Assembly: GCF_007991335.1 (NCBI RefSeq)
Contig: NZ_BJYD01000026.1
Location: forward strand, 62,001 to 126,000
From: Halobacillus faecis
Lineage (GTDB): Bacteria > Bacillota > Bacilli > Bacillales > Halobacillaceae
Direction: 5' to 3'
DNA length: 64,000 bases
Below, one piece after another: positions 7,017-16,033 of the stretch. Both the position numbers and the translations under genes were made by a program. Each line of letters opens with the position of its first letter. Position 1 is the stretch's first letter. Under the pieces are notes generated by a model that was not told the origin of the DNA, did not search any database, and was given only the letters and a program-made list of their open reading frames with translations.

Positions 7017-8960
7017 ATGAATACAACGATCACACCTCAGCGTTCCCCATATCTTTGGGATCCATCGAGCGAACGAATAGAACAATCGCACATCAAAGCT
7101 TTTGCTGAATATACCGGCCAGCCGCTTTTTCCATATGAACGGTTCCATCGCTGGTCCATTTCCCACATTTCAGAGTTTTGGTCAGCCGTATGGGATTATG
7201 CAGGAATTATCGGAGAAAAGGGAGACCGTGTGTTTATCCCTGGATCTTCGATGCCGGATAGTACATGGTTTCCGGAAGCACGATTGAATTTCGCCGAAAA
7301 CCTGCTGCGCGGTTCTCTTGATCGAACCGTTGCCTATGAAGCGAATGAGACAGGGGTTCATCGAAGCTTCACTTTAGAAGAATTGAGACAATCCGTAGCT
7401 AAAGCCCAGGAAGGGTTGAAAAAGTTAGGTGTACAAAAAGGTGATTGTGTTGCCGGTGTCACCACGAACGATATCCAAGGGTTGGTCGCCTTGCTTGCTA
7501 CCACATCATTAGGGGCAACATGGACATCATGCTCTCCTGACTTCGGCACGAAAGGAATCGTCGATCGCATCGGTCAGGTGAAACCGAAAGTATTAATCGC
7601 TACTCTCTCCTATCAATATAAGCAAAAACCATTCCAGATTGAAGATAAAATCAAGCAAACGACGGAACATCTGGAAGGACTATCTGCTCTTGTGACGTTC
7701 GGAGATGAAACAGATATTAAAGGGCTACAATCTCTTTCCTGGGACGAGCTTTGCAACAATAAAGCAGAGGAGCCTACGTTCCACCCTGTTCCTTTTAATC
7801 ATCCTTTATACATTTTATATACGTCCGGAACAACAGGACTGCCAAAAGCGATCGTTCATTCGGTCGGCGGTACCCTCCTGCAACATGTGAAAGAGCACCA
7901 GCTCCATTGCGATGTCCAGCAAAATGATGTGTTGTTCTGGTACACCAATACCGCCTGGATGATGTATCCATGGCTCGTTTCAGGGTTAGCCAGTGAAGCG
8001 GCCATCCTGTTGTATGACGGCTCTCCCGCAAGGCAGGATTCCCTCACCCATTTGTGGGACATTGCGGATGAAGTCGGCATCACCCATTTCGGCACAAGTC
8101 CTAAGTATTTAGATACATTGATGAAAGCAGGCGTCGATTTGAAAAACAGTCATTCGCTCGACTCTCTGAAAAGTCTGCTCTCCTGCGGGGCTCCCTTAGC
8201 ACCCGAACAATACAACTGGATCTATCAAACAATCAAAGATGATCTTTTCCTCGCTTCCATTTCCGGCGGCACAGAAATCATCGGCTGTTTTGTGATGGGA
8301 TCACCCGTTCATCCATTGAAGCAAAGCGAAATCGCATGCAAAGCGTTAGGAATGGCGGTGGATGTTTTGGATGAGCGAGGAGCATCTGTCTACGAAGAAA
8401 AGGGCGACCTTGTTTGTACGAAACCATTCCCAAGCATGCCGCTCACCTTTTTCGGTGAAGGTGGAGAAGAACGCTACCGGAAGAGCTACTTTTCCAAACG
8501 ACCAGGGATTTGGACACATGGGGACTTAGCGGAACAGACCATTGACCAATCGTTCATCATTTATGGCCGTGCCGATACGACATTGAATCCGGGCGGCGTC
8601 CGCATCGGGACGGCAGAAATTTACGGTGTCGTCGATCATATCAAAGAAGTCAAAGACAGCGTCGTATTCGGAGCACCCAAAGACCATGATGAAGAAATCG
8701 TCCTCTGTATCGTCACGGAACAACTGACGGAAGACTTGGCAAAAGAAATACGCTCGCAAATCAAGGTGAAAGCTTCTCCCCGTCATGTACCGAAGCGGAT
8801 TTATCAAGTGGAAGAAATCCCTCATACCATCAATGGAAAAAGAGTCGAAGGAGCAGCGAAAACAGCCGCTTTAGGAGAAGAAGTAAAAAACGAAGCGTCC
8901 TTACGTAATCCATCCAGCTTACAAGCATTTAGTCAGCTTTCAGAAAGGGAGTTCGTGTAA
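7017..8960 (+). CDS. Acetoacetyl-CoA synthetase-like acyl-CoA ligase
   Basis: 647 residues, RBS AAAGGAG. It is an ANL-superfamily adenylating enzyme of the acetoacetate-CoA ligase type: an N-terminal ACAS-like cap (about 1-100, with WFPEARLNFAENLL), the AMP-binding P-loop YTSGTTGLPKAIVHS at 267-282, a GDLAEQ segment, and a C-terminal HTINGKRVEG whose Lys is the adenylation lysine. Length fits AACS (about 650). Expected reaction: acetoacetate (or a related carboxylate) + ATP + CoA to the CoA ester, AMP and PPi. It overlaps the next start by one base (TAATG), so it is translationally coupled. Control by SAM riboswitches makes an acid linked to sulfur or methyl metabolism worth considering as the true substrate. 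Confidence 0.9.
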   Translation: MNTTITPQRSPYLWDPSSERIEQSHIKAFAEYTGQPLFPYERFHRWSISHISEFWSAVWDYAGIIGEKGDRVFIPGSSMPDSTWFPEARLNFAENLLRGSLDRTVAYEANETGVHRSFTLEELRQSVAKAQEGLKKLGVQKGDCVAGVTTNDIQGLVALLATTSLGATWTSCSPDFGTKGIVDRIGQVKPKVLIATLSYQYKQKPFQIEDKIKQTTEHLEGLSALVTFGDETDIKGLQSLSWDELCNNKAEEPTFHPVPFNHPLYILYTSGTTGLPKAIVHSVGGTLLQHVKEHQLHCDVQQNDVLFWYTNTAWMMYPWLVSGLASEAAILLYDGSPARQDSLTHLWDIADEVGITHFGTSPKYLDTLMKAGVDLKNSHSLDSLKSLLSCGAPLAPEQYNWIYQTIKDDLFLASISGGTEIIGCFVMGSPVHPLKQSEIACKALGMAVDVLDERGASVYEEKGDLVCTKPFPSMPLTFFGEGGEERYRKSYFSKRPGIWTHGDLAEQTIDQSFIIYGRADTTLNPGGVRIGTAEIYGVVDHIKEVKDSVVFGAPKDHDEEIVLCIVTEQLTEDLAKEIRSQIKVKASPRHVPKRIYQVEEIPHTINGKRVEGAAKTAALGEEVKNEASLRNPSSLQAFSQLSEREFV

Positions 8961-10120
8961 TGGCCAGCCAAATTCAAGGGGCGATCACCGGAATCGGTGA
9001 GCTGAAGCCCGTCCGTTATTCAGAAGGAAAAACCACCTTAAGTTTAATTGCCGAATCCGTCCGTCTCGCCATCCAAGATGCCGGCATATCCAAGGAAGAC
9101 GTCGACGGTCTGCTCGTCGGACCACAAGTCGGGGAAACCCCGCAGCATGTGCCGGCGACGGTTTCTGAATATCTAGGAATCGATCCCACGATGTCCAACA
9201 CGGTGGATCTCGGTGGAGCGACCGGACCGGGAATGATCTGGAGAGCTGCCGCAGCCATCCAGGCCGGCATGTGCGAAACCGTCGTCTGTGTTCTAGCCAA
9301 CAAAAATGAAAAAGGGGAAACATTACGATCCCCGAATCGAAATCCGATCCGTGAATTTGATGTGCCTTTCGGGGCATCGGGAGCGAATACTTCCTATGCC
9401 CTCTTAAAGAGACAGCACATGGAAGAGCACGAATCCACCCAGGAGGATTTTGCAAGGATCGCTTATTGGGCCAGAAAGAATGCCCAGTTGAACCCGGACG
9501 CGATTTTTTATAATAAGCCTGTCGAAGTCGAAGAAATTCTCCTTTCTCCGATGATTGCCGATCCGCTTCACCTGCTGGAAATCGTCATGCCTGTTGCCGG
9601 TGGAGCAGCTGTCGTCGTCACATCTGCGGAAAAAGCTGCCGAAGGGAAGCATAAACCAGTCTATTTAAAAGGAGCTGGTGAAAAGATCACCCACCGGGCG
9701 GTCAGCCAGGCGCCAAGTATAGACGCTCTTCCATTCAACTATTCAATCCCGAGGGCGCTTGAACAAGCGCGGACAAACGTGGAAGACATTGACCTTTTCT
9801 CCCTGTATGACTGTTATACAAGTGTCGTTGCAACAACCCTTGAAAGTGCAGGTCTATGTAAGCCAGGTGAGTTCGGAGAGTTTGTCAAAAACCATAGCTT
9901 CGGTCATGACGGAGATTATCCATTGAACACGCATGGCGGCCAGCTAGGCTTTGGTCAAGCGGATTTGGCAGGCGGCATGTCGCATGTCGTAGAAGCTGTC
10001 CATCAATTAAGAGGCGAAGCTGGAAACCGACAAATCCCTAATGCAAAAAAAGCACTCGTGACAGGGAACGGAGCCACCTTAAGTGAAACAACGGCCCTTG
10101 TGTTAGGACGAGAACAATGA
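8960..10120 (+). CDS. Thiolase-fold protein without nucleophilic Cys (Ltp2/SCP-x-like, possible retro-aldolase)
   Basis: 386 residues of the lipid-transfer/SCP-x thiolase group. Where thiolases carry the nucleophilic Cys, this protein reads NTVDLGGATGPG (about 80-91), with no Cys. The C-terminal half has LYDCYTSVV and NTHGGQLGFGQ, motifs of the Ltp2-type acyl-CoA aldolases that act with a DUF35 partner in steroid side-chain degradation. The next gene, overlapping by 4 bases, is exactly such a DUF35 protein. Best inference: with its partner it cleaves or forms a C-C bond in a beta-hydroxyacyl-CoA by an aldol mechanism. A thiolase-like structural role is also possible. Confidence 0.8.
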   Translation: MASQIQGAITGIGELKPVRYSEGKTTLSLIAESVRLAIQDAGISKEDVDGLLVGPQVGETPQHVPATVSEYLGIDPTMSNTVDLGGATGPGMIWRAAAAIQAGMCETVVCVLANKNEKGETLRSPNRNPIREFDVPFGASGANTSYALLKRQHMEEHESTQEDFARIAYWARKNAQLNPDAIFYNKPVEVEEILLSPMIADPLHLLEIVMPVAGGAAVVVTSAEKAAEGKHKPVYLKGAGEKITHRAVSQAPSIDALPFNYSIPRALEQARTNVEDIDLFSLYDCYTSVVATTLESAGLCKPGEFGEFVKNHSFGHDGDYPLNTHGGQLGFGQADLAGGMSHVVEAVHQLRGEAGNRQIPNAKKALVTGNGATLSETTALVLGREQ

Positions 10121-10539
10121 GCCAACACCCAAACATTTCTTTACCAAGTCCCACGATTACACCCGTTAGTCAGACTTTTTGGGAAGGCATCCAAGCAGGA
10201 CACCTCAGCCTTCAACAATGTGACAGATGTGAGCAATGGGTCTTCTACCCTCGCGAACATTGTCCCCATTGTTTTCATGATTCATTAACATGGAAAAAAG
10301 CGTCCGGACGGGGCAGGCTGAAAACATGGAGTGTGATCCATCGAGCCGGACATCCGGCCTGGCAAGCACATACGCCCTATGTCGTTGGCGTGGTCGTCCT
10401 TGAGGAAGGACCTTCTCTATTGACGCATGTGTTGGTAGACGAAACAGACTTAACTTATAACATGAAAGTGGAAATGGAAATCAGTGAAATCGGACCACAC
10501 CCATTACCATTCTTCAAAAAACAGGAGGAAACGATATGA
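10117..10539 (+). CDS. DUF35 zinc-ribbon/OB-fold protein
   Basis: 140 residues. The rubredoxin-like zinc ribbon is clear (Cys35-x2-Cys38 and Cys49-x2-Cys52), followed by an OB-fold with GRGRLKTWSVIHR and VGVVVLEEGPSLLTHV. DUF35 proteins bind thiolase-superfamily partners: they bridge thiolase and HMG-CoA synthase in archaea and are the ChsH2-like half of Ltp2 aldolases in actinobacteria. The ATG overlaps the stop of the Cys-less thiolase (ATGA), which strongly suggests a 1:1 complex. Its own stop overlaps the ATG of the following 31-residue ORF. Confidence 0.9.
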   Translation: MSQHPNISLPSPTITPVSQTFWEGIQAGHLSLQQCDRCEQWVFYPREHCPHCFHDSLTWKKASGRGRLKTWSVIHRAGHPAWQAHTPYVVGVVVLEEGPSLLTHVLVDETDLTYNMKVEMEISEIGPHPLPFFKKQEETI

Positions 10540-10631
10540 TCCTTACTTATTTCATCGCTGTTGCTTTATTCTGGCTGCTCGGACTAATCATATGGAAGAA
10601 TTTTTACACGACAAAGAAAGGAGAACGATAA
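10536..10631 (+). CDS. 31-residue membrane peptide, possible symporter accessory subunit
   Basis: ATG at 10536 lies 6 bases after AGGAGG and overlaps the DUF35 stop. The peptide is one hydrophobic helix (ILTYFIAVALFWLLGLIIW) followed by a positively charged tail ending KKGER; TAA is at 10629-10631. The sodium symporter starts 4 bases later, and its RBS (AAAGGAG) lies inside this ORF. Small single-helix proteins encoded directly before SSS-family symporters are a known arrangement. The position, strong RBS and overlap make it a credible gene despite its size. Confidence 0.75.
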   Translation: MILTYFIAVALFWLLGLIIWKNFYTTKKGER

Positions 10632-10634
10632 ACG

Positions 10635-12134
10635 ATGCTTACAAGTTCCAGTGTATTACTATGGACCGTCATCCTTTTATTAGCTATATACTTTGCCGCT
10701 GTGACGTGGGTGGGTAAAAAAGGGCGGGCTCACAGCCAGTCGATGTCCGGTTTTGCCACGGCCAGGGGAAAAGTGAGCCCCTGGCTTGTCGGTGCCAGTT
10801 TTGCCACCTCATATGCCAGTGCCAACCTATTCATCGGTGTCCCAGGCCTTGCCTACGAACACGGGACCGCCGTGCTTTGGTACACCCTTGGCTGCTTTGG
10901 CGTATCCTGGGTCGGACTTCTTCTGTTCGCCAAAACGTTTTGGCGTTACGGTAAAAAATTCGGTCATGTCTCGACACTTCCAGAGTGGCTTGGAAAACGT
11001 TACAACTCGAAAGCCCTGCAAGCGATCGTCTCTTTGCTGATCTTATTCAATGTTTATTACATCGTAGGGCAGAATGTCGGACTTGCGACCATTTTTGAAA
11101 CGGTCATCGGTATTCCCTACTTCTGGGGCATCATCATCGGTGTGGCCATCACGATTCTATACATTGGTCTTGGCGGCGCCTTTGCACAAATCATCACGGA
11201 CGGCATCCAGGGAATTCTTATGGCGATCACCTCGATCTTCATCGTCGTCTCCTTTTTCTGGACCATTGGTGGAGGGTGGAACGTCTTCGGTGTGCTGACT
11301 GATCGCCTGCATAGCATCGATCCGAACCTGACCGCTGCAATTGCCGATGGCGGTCCGTATAACAGTGCGCTTGCCATCATGGCCGTCCAGTTCCTTCTAT
11401 TCAGTTTCGTATTAATGCCACACCTGTTGAACAAAGTGTTATCGATTGAAAAAGAGGAAGACCTGGCTCCATTCACATTATCCGCAGGGCTCGTGCTATG
11501 CATTATTTCAACGCTGATGGTCCTAGGTGGACTCGCCGCCCGCGTACTCTTCCCAACCTTGCAAAGTGCCGATGCGGCGATTCCGACCTATGTCATTGAG
11601 GCCTTCCCGAGTGTCATCGCAGCCATCATGATCGTCGGAATTATCTCTGCAATTTTATCCAGCACGGACAGCCTGTACTTAGGTATCACCACTAGTATCG
11701 GTAACGACTTGTACCGCGTCGTTGCACCGTTCCTGACTTCAAGGAAAATTTCCGCACAAGTACTGGACAACAAATCGTTGAAAGTGGCAAAAGGCTCACT
11801 GATTGTCGTCGGACTACTGTCTCTCTACTTCTCACTAGAACGACCAGAGTCGCTGGCCTTCTTGATTCAATTCAGCTTTTCTGCGATCATATCTGGGATC
11901 ATCGCACCGATTACTCTCGGGTACTTCTGGAACCGGGCAAATCACTACGGTGCCATCGCCGCTGTGGTTACGGGTGCTTCCTTGTATGTCACTTTTACGT
12001 CTCTTAGCTTAATCGGAAATATCTTTATTGCGATGTTCCTTAGTGCAGCTGCGGCCTTTGTGATCATGGGGATTGTGAGTGTGCTGACTGCTAAAGCGAA
12101 GGAAGAGAAGTTAGTGTTGTGGAAATCCGGTTAA
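10635..12134 (+). CDS. Sodium:solute symporter (SSS family)
   Basis: 499 residues, about 13 hydrophobic segments. SSS hallmarks are present: SYASANLFIGVPGLAYEHG in the TM2/TM3 region, and GIISAILSSTDSLYLGITT (about 335-352), the Na+-binding segment. It is last in the SAM-riboswitch operon and presumably imports the acid that the ligase activates. The family covers acetate, proline, pantothenate, monocarboxylates and others, so the substrate cannot be named from sequence. Control by SAM hints at a sulfur- or methyl-containing solute (inference). A 15-bp stem-loop follows. Confidence 0.9.
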   Translation: MLTSSSVLLWTVILLLAIYFAAVTWVGKKGRAHSQSMSGFATARGKVSPWLVGASFATSYASANLFIGVPGLAYEHGTAVLWYTLGCFGVSWVGLLLFAKTFWRYGKKFGHVSTLPEWLGKRYNSKALQAIVSLLILFNVYYIVGQNVGLATIFETVIGIPYFWGIIIGVAITILYIGLGGAFAQIITDGIQGILMAITSIFIVVSFFWTIGGGWNVFGVLTDRLHSIDPNLTAAIADGGPYNSALAIMAVQFLLFSFVLMPHLLNKVLSIEKEEDLAPFTLSAGLVLCIISTLMVLGGLAARVLFPTLQSADAAIPTYVIEAFPSVIAAIMIVGIISAILSSTDSLYLGITTSIGNDLYRVVAPFLTSRKISAQVLDNKSLKVAKGSLIVVGLLSLYFSLERPESLAFLIQFSFSAIISGIIAPITLGYFWNRANHYGAIAAVVTGASLYVTFTSLSLIGNIFIAMFLSAAAAFVIMGIVSVLTAKAKEEKLVLWKSG

Positions 12135-12186
12135 CTAAAAGCTTTAACTTCTTACTACATTTAAAATTTTTAAAAGGTAACCCATA

Positions 12187-12227
12187 AGTGGCTAACACCA
12201 GAAGTCAAACCTCTGGTGTTAGCCACT
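12187..12227 (+). terminator. Stem-loop after the symporter gene
   Basis: AGTGGCTAACACCAG pairs perfectly with CTGGTGTTAGCCACT across a short loop, 52 bases after the symporter stop. No long T-run follows, so it may protect the 3' end as much as terminate. Confidence 0.6.
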
Positions 12228-12601
12228 CCTCTTACAATCTAATGCACTGAGTAGTAGAACTTATATTAACCTCATTCTAGAGTGAACCCGCAAGTCGCCT
12301 ATTGATATACCCCCTGTGAGCACCGACAAAGAATTAAGCATTAGGTAACAACATAATAGAAGCAACCGGTATTCCACTGAGAAAAACCAGGGGAATAAAA
12401 ACAACATTTTCATCGGCTACGAAAGAGGGGTTTCTTGTCCTTTTACGTACAGTTTACTCAGGCTGAGCCAAAAAACTATGATGATAAACAATAGATACAT
12501 ACAAATGAATCTCTATGACCACTACAGCAACAAGGTTCGCATAGGTTGCTGCATTAATAAAGATTGGAATTAGATCCCCTGCATATTAGGTAGCAACTCT
12601 A
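12228..12601 (-). other. Intergenic region with a membrane-protein remnant
   Basis: No intact gene. On the minus strand around 12454-12584 an open stretch encodes hydrophobic sequence (DLIPIFINAATYANLVAVVV…) ending in TAA, with no start or RBS. It looks like a relic of a membrane protein. Otherwise the region is AT-rich and unremarkable. Confidence 0.3.
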
Positions 12602-13708
12602 CTATTTATCAATTTCATTATCAATTAAATCGTTCAGTAAATTATAATTATTCGATAAAAAACTTGCAATAAAAGCATCTATACTGCTTGCACTTACAAT
12701 TAAATCATTCATCATTCTGATAGTTATCTTTTGTTTATTTTCCATTAGAGTAAGTGCAAAGATGTCAGCTTTATTCTCATCATCAATAATTACGCTGTCA
12801 ACATTTAAACCTAGTTTTTTCAATATGTTATGAGATACTGAGAAATGATATTCTCCCCTTTCATTATCATAACTCTTAAAAACAGAATGACCGAATTCAT
12901 GTAAAAGAACAAAGTTATAAATCGAGTCCATTATAAAACCATCACTAAAAATCTCCTTGTTCATTTTACTAGCAATACTACCCTCAGGTTTTCTATCATT
13001 ATTAATTAATTTATAAGCCGCCCCAGCAAACTCTTCTATGTTGAGAGGGCATAAAAGAATCCATTCTCCTTCTGATACAGGGAGCATAAATTTCTTCTTT
13101 ATGGATTCAGCTTGGTCTCTTGTTAAACTAATGTGCATTCCAAGTTTCTTATATAAATCTTTAATTATATTTATTTCTTGATTTTCTTTTTTATTGCTTT
13201 TTTTTATCCCTCTCACTCTGTTTTTATATTGTTTAGGACTTATAGACTCCATTATTAAAGGAGGGACTAATATAACACCTTTTACTTGTGTCACTTTCTT
13301 TAAAATATATAATGTAGAATTTATACTAATATGAGGGTTCATAAGAAGGGTCACGCCTACATCATTTTGTTGATTGCTTTTTATTATATTAAGCAACCGT
13401 ACTTTATAAATTAGTGTTCTAATTGCGTCTTCTTTTGTCTTATGTTGTTCCATAATCTTTTCTGAAATAGAATCTCTGTAGTACTTATGCAAAAACCGCA
13501 AGTGCTCTTCTTTCAATGGAAGATTTTTTATATCATACTTTAAAATTGAATACAAATCACTAAAAAGGGTTTGCATGAAACTATAAGAGGAAAGTTTTTT
13601 AACCCTCCTTTCATATTCTTCGTTATGTGTGCGATTATATATATTTATCCTAAGGTTACTCTTTTCATATATATCATTACCTACTAAACTTTTTAAGATT
13701 TCATCCAC
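12602..13708 (-). CDS. Putative zinc metallopeptidase (HExxH zincin), unknown family
   Basis: 368 residues, GTG start with AAGGAGA upstream. FVLLHEFGHSVF (HEFGH at 270-274) is a gluzincin-type metal site. DDENKADIFALTL (309-321) provides a plausible third ligand (Glu311 or Asp315), similar to the E-x3-AD-x-FA helix of ImmA-like peptidases. The first 200 residues are Lys-rich and helical with no recognised domain. No signal peptide or membrane segment, so it should be cytoplasmic. It follows the Cys-rich protein gene by 33 bases, with the same GTG/AAGGAG style, and is probably co-transcribed. The AT-rich composition suggests transfer. Substrate unknown. Confidence 0.8.
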   Translation of the reverse strand: MDEILKSLVGNDIYEKSNLRINIYNRTHNEEYERRVKKLSSYSFMQTLFSDLYSILKYDIKNLPLKEEHLRFLHKYYRDSISEKIMEQHKTKEDAIRTLIYKVRLLNIIKSNQQNDVGVTLLMNPHISINSTLYILKKVTQVKGVILVPPLIMESISPKQYKNRVRGIKKSNKKENQEINIIKDLYKKLGMHISLTRDQAESIKKKFMLPVSEGEWILLCPLNIEEFAGAAYKLINNDRKPEGSIASKMNKEIFSDGFIMDSIYNFVLLHEFGHSVFKSYDNERGEYHFSVSHNILKKLGLNVDSVIIDDENKADIFALTLMENKQKITIRMMNDLIVSASSIDAFIASFLSNNYNLLNDLIDNEIDK

Positions 13709-13741
13709 TTTAGATTCTCCTTAAATATATGAGTCATACAA

Positions 13742-15037
13742 TTATTTTATGGAGTACTCCCTATAGAGTAAGTCAAAGCAATTCCGCCATTTATTATGAT
13801 AGTCTTCCAAATCGTCAAGGTGTCTATCACTAAACTGTGTTTCATAGCTCATATTATACTTTTCCAATACCTTTATATTGGCCTTTAAATAGTTGTAATG
13901 AAAAATGTTGAAATCTAAATAAAATAGTTCCTCATCTATGTCATTTTCTTCTAAGAAACTTTCCATCTCTTTCTTTTGATTTGTAAGTTTTTCTAAAATT
14001 TCTTTATAGAAAAACTTGTCATTTAAGTATTCTTTTAACTCTTTTTCATACATTTTAAAATCTGTAAACATTTGTCTTATGATATTTTTCACTACTATAC
14101 TTTTCTCCAATGAATTAATTTTATCTATACTTAACCTGTTTTTCATTATGCTTACATAATGAAGAAGGACTTGGAAATAAAAACTGTCTGGTTTTACAGT
14201 TAATTGACCCCACTTATGTTCATCATACATCCTTTTAGTAAGTTGATATTGTTTTAATAAATATATGGCTATTTTTCTATACCGCTCATTTTCGCTTTTA
14301 CTTTTTGTGAAATGCAGTGACTTATATGAAATAATGTCCTTGAGTCCTACAATTAGATCCTCCTTGCTAGGAAAATCAGGAATATCATGTATTGGCTTCT
14401 TCAGCCATTTAAATCCATTGTCCTTAGTTTCATTGAACACATTGGATTTTATCATATGAGTACAAGTAACCCCTAAGTAATTACTTTCACATATTGTAAA
14501 GGGATTGTTTATCTTTCCTAATTTTATTCTTGGTCTAAACGCTGTTCTCACTCTATCTCGTTTGTTCCAATCTTCTCTTATAACAACGAACACCCCTTCT
14601 AATTGACCACTCCCGATATATATTTTAGATTCTTTATTTTTATCATTAATATATGAATAGGCTAAAAATTGATGATATTCTCTTAAAATTTCTTTAGTTG
14701 ATATATCTTTATATACCATTTCAAGTTTTACGTATTCGTTCTCCTTTCCAAGTTTGGTTTTTTTATAAAGAGCTTCTTTTATTTCATTGTAATCATTGTA
14801 ATATTCCTTTATATATGGAATTAAATCCCATCTTTCGTTCTCAATATGGACTAAATGCTTGCATATATGTTGTTGTACAGTACCTCCTTGACATATATAT
14901 TGTTTATTTTTATGACTGATCTTCCTATCACGACATTCATAAGCAACTGATTTTTCAGGTAGACAACTTTTTTTCTTACTCTCACAACATCCTACCTCCA
15001 TCTTTAAAGGCATCCATTCAAGGTCTTGTCTTTCCAC
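13742..15037 (-). CDS. Cys-rich N-terminus protein of unknown function
   Basis: 431 residues, GTG start 6 bases after AAGGAGGG. The first 60 residues hold six cysteines (17, 18, 25, 35, 49, 59) and several histidines (HICKHLVHI), suggesting one or two zinc knuckles or a metal cluster. The rest is charged, helical and without a recognised domain. Residues about 120-215 (with SGQLEGVFVVIREDW) may be a small beta domain. No transmembrane segment. It is flanked on the same strand by a nucleotidyltransferase and the HExxH protein. I do not recognise the family. The metal-binding head with a nucleotidyltransferase and a zincin could be a stress or defence module, but this is speculation. Confidence 0.75.
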   Translation of the reverse strand: MERQDLEWMPLKMEVGCCESKKKSCLPEKSVAYECRDRKISHKNKQYICQGGTVQQHICKHLVHIENERWDLIPYIKEYYNDYNEIKEALYKKTKLGKENEYVKLEMVYKDISTKEILREYHQFLAYSYINDKNKESKIYIGSGQLEGVFVVIREDWNKRDRVRTAFRPRIKLGKINNPFTICESNYLGVTCTHMIKSNVFNETKDNGFKWLKKPIHDIPDFPSKEDLIVGLKDIISYKSLHFTKSKSENERYRKIAIYLLKQYQLTKRMYDEHKWGQLTVKPDSFYFQVLLHYVSIMKNRLSIDKINSLEKSIVVKNIIRQMFTDFKMYEKELKEYLNDKFFYKEILEKLTNQKKEMESFLEENDIDEELFYLDFNIFHYNYLKANIKVLEKYNMSYETQFSDRHLDDLEDYHNKWRNCFDLLYREYSIK

Positions 15038-15111
15038 TATATTCCCTCCTTATAGAAATATTGGAATATAAACAATTCACTAAAATAAATTAATACAATT
15101 ATTTTATTTAC

Positions 15112-15888
15112 TTATTTGAATGAGAGGAAATCTCTTCTAGAAAGTAAATATTGCATTCTTAAAGAGACTAAAATTTCATGGGCTCTCTTGACATCCTTTT
15201 CCTTGGATTCCTTCGGTAGTTTAAATCTCATTGTTGATATATAGTCTTGAATAGTATTGATCTCGTCAAATGCTTTTTGGACGTTTGGACTAGGGGAACC
15301 ATTTCTCTTTGATTTTAATAAGTTCTTTAAATTAGAATTTGAATATAAAGGATAAATATCTTTAACCCTAGTATTAAAAACACTTGATTTCAGTAAGAGA
15401 TCTGCAGTCATTGCACTTCGCAAAGAGTATATTAAAAATTTAATATTGTCCGTCCTTTGAAATTCCCTCTTCATTTCTTCAATATAATTCATATAGCTTT
15501 CAATTAATCTTTGAGTAAAAAACCTTTTTGATAAGCTCCGAATATGTTTATAGGCATCCATCTTCATAATTGCTTCAGGAGAGAAAATCCGTTCAAAAGT
15601 TTTCATATTCCCTTGTATTAATTTTTGAAATACCAGCTGTACTTCCTCCCCCTTAACACTAACTGTACGGTTATACAGTTTTATCTCGGGAGTCATTATT
15701 TCATTGTCTGGTTCGTATAAACCTAGCAATTGATTGCTAGGATGAATAAAAACAGCATACACATCCCAGTCACTTTCTTCATCATGAAAACCGTACATTC
15801 TAGAGCCTGTTAGCACGATAAATAGTGGGTTTTCAATATGTTTTAACGTAAGATTAACAAATGATTTAGTATCTCTTCTCACCCACAA
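15112..15888 (-). CDS. RlaP/YcgL-type nucleotidyltransferase
   Basis: 258 residues from the TTG at 15888, chosen because AAAGGAAGG lies 8 bases upstream; the frame is open further to an ATG at 16017 with no RBS. The Pol-beta nucleotidyltransferase signature GSRMYGFHDEESDWDVYAV (from residue 28) supplies the GS loop and two metal-binding aspartates (Asp40, Asp42). The GSxxYG…SDxD pattern resembles the RlaP family (YcgL-like), some members of which are associated with RNA repair. The C-terminal half is helical. A terminator (16034-16060) separates it from the AAA+ gene; no GC-rich hairpin separates it from the Cys-rich gene downstream. Confidence 0.85.
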   Translation of the reverse strand: MWVRRDTKSFVNLTLKHIENPLFIVLTGSRMYGFHDEESDWDVYAVFIHPSNQLLGLYEPDNEIMTPEIKLYNRTVSVKGEEVQLVFQKLIQGNMKTFERIFSPEAIMKMDAYKHIRSLSKRFFTQRLIESYMNYIEEMKREFQRTDNIKFLIYSLRSAMTADLLLKSSVFNTRVKDIYPLYSNSNLKNLLKSKRNGSPSPNVQKAFDEINTIQDYISTMRFKLPKESKEKDVKRAHEILVSLRMQYLLSRRDFLSFK

Positions 15889-16033
15889 ACAAACCACCTT
15901 CCTTTCGCATGAATTTTTTCGTGCTATATAAAGAACAACACCATTATACATGGAAGCAATTTGAAATTCCATAAAATTATCTGAATATTTAAAATAAAAA
16001 TGACGATTGAGAACCAATAAGATAATAATCTAA

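Noticed and set aside
8985-9455. Long minus-strand ORF of 156 codons
   Set aside because: Lies wholly inside the Ltp2-like thiolase gene, is Arg/His-rich as GC-rich antisense frames are, and has no RBS or family.
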